DNA of 36,920 nucleotides from Pelargonium nanum (Eukaryota; Streptophyta; Magnoliopsida; Geraniales; Geraniaceae), in the NCBI GenBank assembly GCA_036897485.1, contig JAYMTF010000415.1:1-36920 (forward strand), read 5' to 3'. Under the pieces are notes generated by a model, which was given only the letters and a program-made list of their open reading frames with translations, made no database searches and was not told the DNA's origin. A program made the position numbers and the translations under genes. This document shows positions 31,414-36,920 of the stretch, piece after piece; within the stretch, counting starts at the first letter, position 1; every line of letters begins with the position of its first letter.

Positions 31414-34400
31414 CAGCACCTGGAGGGGCCTCCCTTCACTGTCATCTTGGCGTTTCAATCCTGTGGCAATGAGAGTTATACTGACCTGAATGAAGAAAAG
31501 AATTACAATGTCAAGATCGTAGTGACTAGTGGTGTTAAGAATGCCCGCCCGCACAGTTGAATTATGAGTTAACAAGAATTCTAATTCAAATCAACATAAG
31601 ATGCAGCCTTGTAGAAATCTTTTGAACTGCAGATTCAGCCAGCACGACCTGGCCTTTTTTTTGTCTACCATATCATTGCCAGCATCCAATCAGATAAAAG
31701 ATGCAGAATGAGATTCAGATGCAGGCATGTGATCTATGCCACTCTCACAAAGTATAAGATAAAATATAACTTACTTGACCGCTGAGTGTTGGATCAATAA
31801 CTGCTCCAAATATTAAATTGGCAGTTGGATCAACAAGGTCATATATAACCTCTGCTGCAGCATTTACCTGAAAGAAGATTTAGAGTTATAGGACATAAGG
31901 ATCATATCTGCTGCAATGCACTCTTGATAGTTGATACAGTCAAAGGTCAAATAAAAAGTGATTCTTTCTCTGCCACATTTCATCTTGAATTATCTTAATC
32001 GACTCTCGGGGGGGTTATGGGAGATGTATCAGCAGTTTCAGCACAGCATTATAAGGGAGTAATTTGACAAATACTGCTACCCTCTACAAAGAATGTCATA
32101 TTTCATCATGGAATAGATTCTATGTTAGAATAATTATATCACCCACAAAGATTCTGCTCTCACAATTTAAAGCACATGGCATTATGCTGTAAGTTGTAAT
32201 GAAAGAAAAGCACGAAGTACGGAGAATAACATTAATCAAGTCAGAGAGAGAGAGAGAGAGACCTCAAATAAGGTTAAATCACTTCCACCAGTTATGTTCC
32301 ACACAATTCCAGTGGCCCTCTCAATACCAATATCTAGCAAAGGCGATTGGATAGCATTTAATGCAGCATCTCTTGCCCTGGTCTTCCCTATAAGAAAAGA
32401 AGCATTGACAAATTACATAAAAGTACTATACATGACAACTCGATTAGAATGTGATCACCAATTCCGAATAAAACTATCTTGACAGAGATACACCTTTGAG
32501 CTAATAACAAAGAGTCTTGAAAATCCTTTACGAGACATTGATGTAATGATTTTTTACAATACCACTTTGTTATGATGTATAATGCACTTATAAATTATAA
32601 TCACATCCGGAAAGAGTTATGCATTAACTTGAGTGGGAAATTGAGAGCTATCTCTAGTTTATGTCCAATAAGAACATGTATCTGTTTGTTTGGCAGTGTG
32701 CAAATGAATGCATATCAAGATCAAACAGCATGTTGAGTGAGAAAAAGAATATTATGAACTACAACCCTAGTTTCATTTTGATAATCGTTCCATTCAGACA
32801 ACTCTCCAACTTATCCTGAGTTTTGAAGGGGGGATTACTTGGAGAATGGAGCTAGTATCCCAACCTCCCATCCTCCCTGCCAAATGCAAGGCCAGGATCA
32901 CTTTTGTTTCAGAAAGATAACTTCAATGCTATAGGAGATAACTGATTGAGTGTTTCCCCCTTAAGTAAACAAAGACTAACCCCAAATTCTAGCTCCATCA
33001 CATGGCCCTTTCAGAGGTAACTAAACCCCAATCAATAGCCATGCCCTTTCAGAACATCTCCCTTAACCACCTCAAGCCTAGCAACAAAAAACTGCAATCT
33101 TTTTTCTATGTGTGTGTGTGTGTGTTGCATTGCCTGCAACAACTACATTAGGCTGATCATACCACCCAACAGTCAGTGGAATTCAATATCCCAATTACAG
33201 CTTACGTTTTATGCTTGTGCTAGAGTGTGATCTGTGAGTCTCAGTGTGTTACTACAACTCACAGTATGAGAAAAAAAAAACTAATGCTAAGCGTACGGTT
33301 ATTGTTGATTTCATAAAATAAATAGTGATTAGAATATAACAAGCAAACTGCCCTCAGCTGAGATGGTAAATAGGTGAAGTGGTGTTAATGTTGCTCTTAG
33401 GTCTGAATCTTGATTAGAGAAAAATCTGATTTGGAAAAAGAATAACCCAAAATATTGAGGAATAGCTTCTAAGATGATATCTGAATTCTAAACATTCTAA
33501 TAAAAAGTAGCTGCAAAAACTTACCAGTTGCAGTTCCTATCCCCATTAGAGAAGAGCCGGCATTTGCCATTATAGCTCGCACGTCAGCAAAATCTACATT
33601 TACCATCCCCGGTACCTGCAATAGAAGCCACCCAGAAAAATTAGCCTTCTCAAAGATGTCACCTCTATATAACTGAACAATGGATGATGAGTCAGGTAAA
33701 TTTTACTGGTAGACTGTTATTAGTAATTCATGCATACTTCCTTATCAGAAAGGAGTGAGGACGCATATTTTGGGACAAACAAATTAAGGTTAGTTAACAC
33801 TTGTCTTGAAAGAGGAGGAGTTTCCAATATAATGTTTTCATAGTGACTGTCATGTATCACATACCATGATTATATCAGATATACCACGAACTCCTTGTCG
33901 AAGAATGTCATCAGCTAGGTTAAATGCTTCTGTTACTGGGGTAGCCTGGGAAACAGCCGTCAATAACTTGTCATTGGGGATGACAATCAGAGTGTCGACG
34001 TTGTCCCTTAAGGCTGCAATTCCTTCCTGTGCTTGAACTGCCCTCCTCCGTCCCTCAAAGGAAAAAGGGGTTGTGACAATGCCAACAGTTAATATTCCCA
34101 TCGACTTGGCAATCCCTGCAATTACTGGAGCCCCACCAGTACCAGTTCCTCCACCCATTCCAGCCTGTACACATAAACATGAAGCCTTGTGTAAGGCAAG
34201 TAAAAATATGACTGGACAAAATGCAAAAAAGTGAGGTGCTGCCTGGTACCATTCTCTTGGGTGATTGTCGGGGAAACAACCTATACTAGTTAAGTTTTCC
34301 CTTGACTTTTGCAGATAAAAGTATTATTTGCGTGAAACTTTTGCTTGAACATGGATTCTCATTCTTTTAGTTCCTCTTTATTCGGTCGTATTATTTCAAC

Positions 34401-35215
34401 AACTTTTATGCAAGGAGAATATGTGTGTGTGTGTGTGTGTGTGTGTATTAATATATAATACTAATGCATCCACAATTTAAAACAACTATTTGTCATTTGA
34501 AGATATACAATTAGAAAATATACAAAAGCTATAATAATCAAACAGAAAACAAACTTACTGTAACAAAGACCATATCTGCTCCATAAAGTGCCTCTTCTAA
34601 TGATTCTTTGCTTTCATTGGCAGCACTCGTGCCAATGTCTGGGTTTCCACCAGCACCAAGACCTCTCGTAAGCTCCTGACCAATCTGTAAACGATTTTCA
34701 GGCAAGACAGGTGACATCCTCATAGCTTGAATATCTGTGTTGACAATCCAAAACTCCACACCCTTCATTGCACTCTCAATCATACGATTAACTGCATTGG
34801 ACCCGCCGCCTCCAACACCAATAACTTTGATCTTAGCTTCATTGTAATTGTTTGGACTCGATGCATCAACAAAGCTCTCAGTATCACTATCCCTTCCGCT
34901 CGAAGTTTCCTTTCCTACATTGCTAATTGTATTGTTCCCTTCTCCTCTAAGCATTGAAACTTCAGGGTGTAGATTCAGAAAAGGGTCTCTATTTTGATAC
35001 GAGCTTACACTGTGAGAGTTGGCCAAACATCTGAACTGAAGCACGCTCGACCTCTGGCTGGCACTGAAAATCTTAGTCTTATTGTCAAGCATCCTCATGG
35101 AGCTAACTCTCCTTAACTGATTCTCCACTGAACCTCTTCCCCCTAAAACAGTCAATACCCCCATCGCGGGTCGAGCATCGCAAACCACAGAATATGATGA
35201 CATAAAAGTTGCCAT
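31198..35215 (-). CDS. FTSZ2: Plastid division protein FtsZ2
   Basis: Seven exons on the minus strand join in phase: 35215-34559, 34164-33865, 33615-33525, 32387-32263, 31867-31775, 31485-31420 and 31329-31198, giving 487 residues. Residues 1 to about 60 look like a chloroplast transit peptide. The tubulin/FtsZ GTPase follows: [19 protein letters not shown] (nucleotide loop), [14 protein letters not shown], the signature [40 protein letters not shown] and [15 protein letters not shown]. The C-terminus holds the FtsZ2-specific [18 protein letters not shown], the tail that binds ARC6 at the inner envelope; FtsZ1 lacks it. FtsZ2 and FtsZ1 co-assemble into the stromal Z ring that starts chloroplast constriction. 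A leader intron is probable (donor near 35648, acceptor near 35262). All key motifs are intact. Confidence 0.96.
31371..31412. repeat. (GA)n tract in FtsZ2 intron 6
   Basis: About 21 GA units (CT on the sense strand) begin seven bases inside the intron, right after the donor gtgctgc. Length is likely to vary between individuals. Confidence 0.9.
32242..32262. repeat. (GA)n tract forming the FtsZ2 intron 4 donor
   Basis: On the sense strand the intron begins gtctctctctctctct, so the donor GT is itself the first step of a CT repeat of about ten units. Confidence 0.88.
34421..34446. repeat. (GT)n microsatellite in FtsZ2 intron 1
   Basis: About 12-13 GT units. A shorter GT run lies near 33111-33125 in intron 3. 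Confidence 0.9.
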
Positions 35216-35900
35216 CTCAAACCGAGAACTCCCAAATCACAAAGATCGTTTTCACTAAGCTGATAAAATTGTAAGGATTCAGATAACCAGAGAGGCTTAA
35301 ATTCACAAATATACAGTGAATACCTTCACAAGACCTATGAGGCAACAAATGCAGAATTGCTTAATAGGAGGAATTAGTTAAAAACATGCGGCACCCAGAA
35401 ATGCAAAATGCATATAGTTTAGTATAATAATTATAAAAAAAAAAAACGAAATTGCCATTAATCGGAACAATGCTCACTCAAAATTCAACGAGTATGAAAC
35501 TGAAAGGAATACATTAACCAAAACCCAGTACGATAAAGCATTAGAATACCAGAGATTCAGAGCAAAATCAATCGAAATTGCAGAACACAAACAATTGCTT
35601 CATGGAGCCGAGAGTGAAGTGGCAATTGAGTTGGAGATGGAGCTGACCTGAGAGTAGCTGAGAAATGGGCAATTCTGCGAGAAGCATTTGAGTCTCGAGC
35701 TCAAACGTGGAAATGGGTAGATAGTAAAGACAAGAGAGAGTGATGATTTTAGGTTTGGGTTTAAGCTAATCGGAGACTGTAAAGTTTGGTTTTTTTCTGG
35801 TAATGGGTTTTGATGGTGTGATAAAATCGATATCATGAAAACAAACAAGGAGGGGGATGGGTTTGTCGTCGGCCAGGGTTTAACAACGGAACGGACGTTT
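35216..35900 (-). promoter_or_regulatory. FtsZ2 leader exon, leader intron and promoter
   Basis: The minus strand shows a donor ctctcag|gtcagc near 35648 and an acceptor ttttatcag near 35262, which would remove about 390 bases and leave about 45 bases of leader before the ATG. The leader exon is probably about 35850-35649. An open frame at 35926-35600 on the same strand spans the donor and looks noncoding. Confidence 0.45.
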
Positions 35901-36920
35901 GTAACTTTAGGTTTGGTTAGGTCCATTATTTTTCTCTCTTATTCATGTGGGTCCACAAATTTTACTGCACCTATTCTAAAATAAATCTTCGTAACCCGAC
36001 CAACTATTGGTTCGGATCGAACAAATTTGTACATTTTGTGCATAGAATTGAGATTTTTTTTAACTCGAAACTCAATTTATTATCTATTCACAAAAGAGTG
36101 ACATGGTCTACGGAGAATATCAAATTCTGACTAATTTTTACTTAATTTTCATATAAAACTATACAAAACGCTAATTGTGAGAGAAATTGAATATTTTAAT
36201 TAATTCTCATGTTGCAATCGAAGGTTTTGTGTGCAACTTAAAGAAATCCAATTGCTAGCAAGAGGTTCAAGAGAAAGAAGATTTTGGGCAACCAACACAC
36301 AATAGAACATCATGTTGTTGGGGACGGTGATCTATTTAATAATGTGGAACTGAATTTTGAAGAAGGCTCATGGTGTCGCAAAGCACACCTACGTGGTAAA
36401 CGCTCATAAAAGCTCATGTAACCTCCCACACATGGTCTCGCGTGGAGATGAGGTACCAAAGTTCCATGAATTCACGAGCATCACCACTTTTACATGGAGC
36501 TAATTAAGATGCCTTAGTTCGCTCCATGACAAGCTTGCTCCTATGGCAAAATAAGGTAGAGGATGATGGCAAAATCGTAATTTTATACTATCAACAAAAT
36601 TATCTTTAGGTGGAGTTTTTATTATTTCCTTTGTTTGAAACAAAATAAGTTTTTATTATTTACTTATGTTAGTTAACTTTTACAAACGGTGGACAACAAA
36701 TTTGTTAAAAAATTCAATTTTGAGTACCATATTGCATAAAATTAAAGATGAAGCGTCAAATTTGGCATTAGAGCAAAGTTTTGGTGCTAAACACAACAAA
36801 AGAAAAATATTTAAGTAGAATGACCTAAAACCCCTCGTTCATCAAGCATAATGGCAAAAAATCCTGGTTGGAGCGAGTGAAAGTTTCGAGACTAATCGCA
36901 ACCATTTTCGAATGGCTTCC
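35901..36920. other. Intergenic, no gene seen
   Basis: AT-rich DNA without a supported ORF. Around 36330-36560 the composition is more balanced, with repeated gctcat words, but no frame stays open or resembles a known family. Confidence 0.45.

Overview
The window is nuclear DNA from a flowering plant, most likely a eudicot. The evidence is AT-rich intergenic DNA, genes with many short GT-AG introns, plant promoter motifs (telo-box, site II) and plant-specific families (BIC1, plastid FtsZ2, the At5g03900 family). I cannot name the species. Gene names come from recalled family sequences, not from a search.

Layout. (1) 268-3805 (+): 3' part of a plastid membrane protein of the Arabidopsis At5g03900 family; its 5' exons lie off the window. 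(2) 7154-4673 (-): a syntaxin-6/10/61 N-domain protein with a C-terminal membrane anchor. (3) 9061-8588 (-): glucosamine-6-phosphate N-acetyltransferase (GNA1), apparently head-to-head with (4) 10493-12387 (+): a mitochondrial A-type Fe-S carrier of the ISCA2 type. (5) 15254-13025 (-): 60S ribosomal protein L10a (uL1), with one GC-AG intron. (6) 19776-16689 (-): QCR9, the small subunit 9 of mitochondrial complex III; its long second intron holds two inverted copies of a 400-bp MITE. (7) 20460-22041 (+): a decayed, intron-bearing copy of the WD40 gene CIA1/CIAO1. (8) 23326-22790 (-): BIC1, an inhibitor of cryptochromes. (9) about 23.5-31.2 kb: a gene-poor, very AT-rich stretch with a Helitron 3' end and local duplications. 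(10) 35215-31198 (-): plastid division protein FtsZ2, seven coding exons. (11) 35.9-36.9 kb: no gene seen.

The genes are unrelated housekeeping and light-response genes, not a pathway cluster. From memory of Arabidopsis numbering, QCR9-BIC1-FtsZ2 here match At3g52730-At3g52740-At3g52750, and the first gene and the ISCA2-type gene match the adjacent At5g03900 and At5g03905. The window therefore looks like an ancestral gene order split over two regions in Arabidopsis. I rebuilt splice sites by hand; reading phase closes exactly in all six spliced genes (the first only over its in-window exons), which is the main support for the models. I found no convincing new biological system. The most unusual items are the inverted MITE pair in a QCR9 intron, the CIA1 relic, CT microsatellites starting at or next to two FtsZ2 splice donors, and a Helitron terminus.
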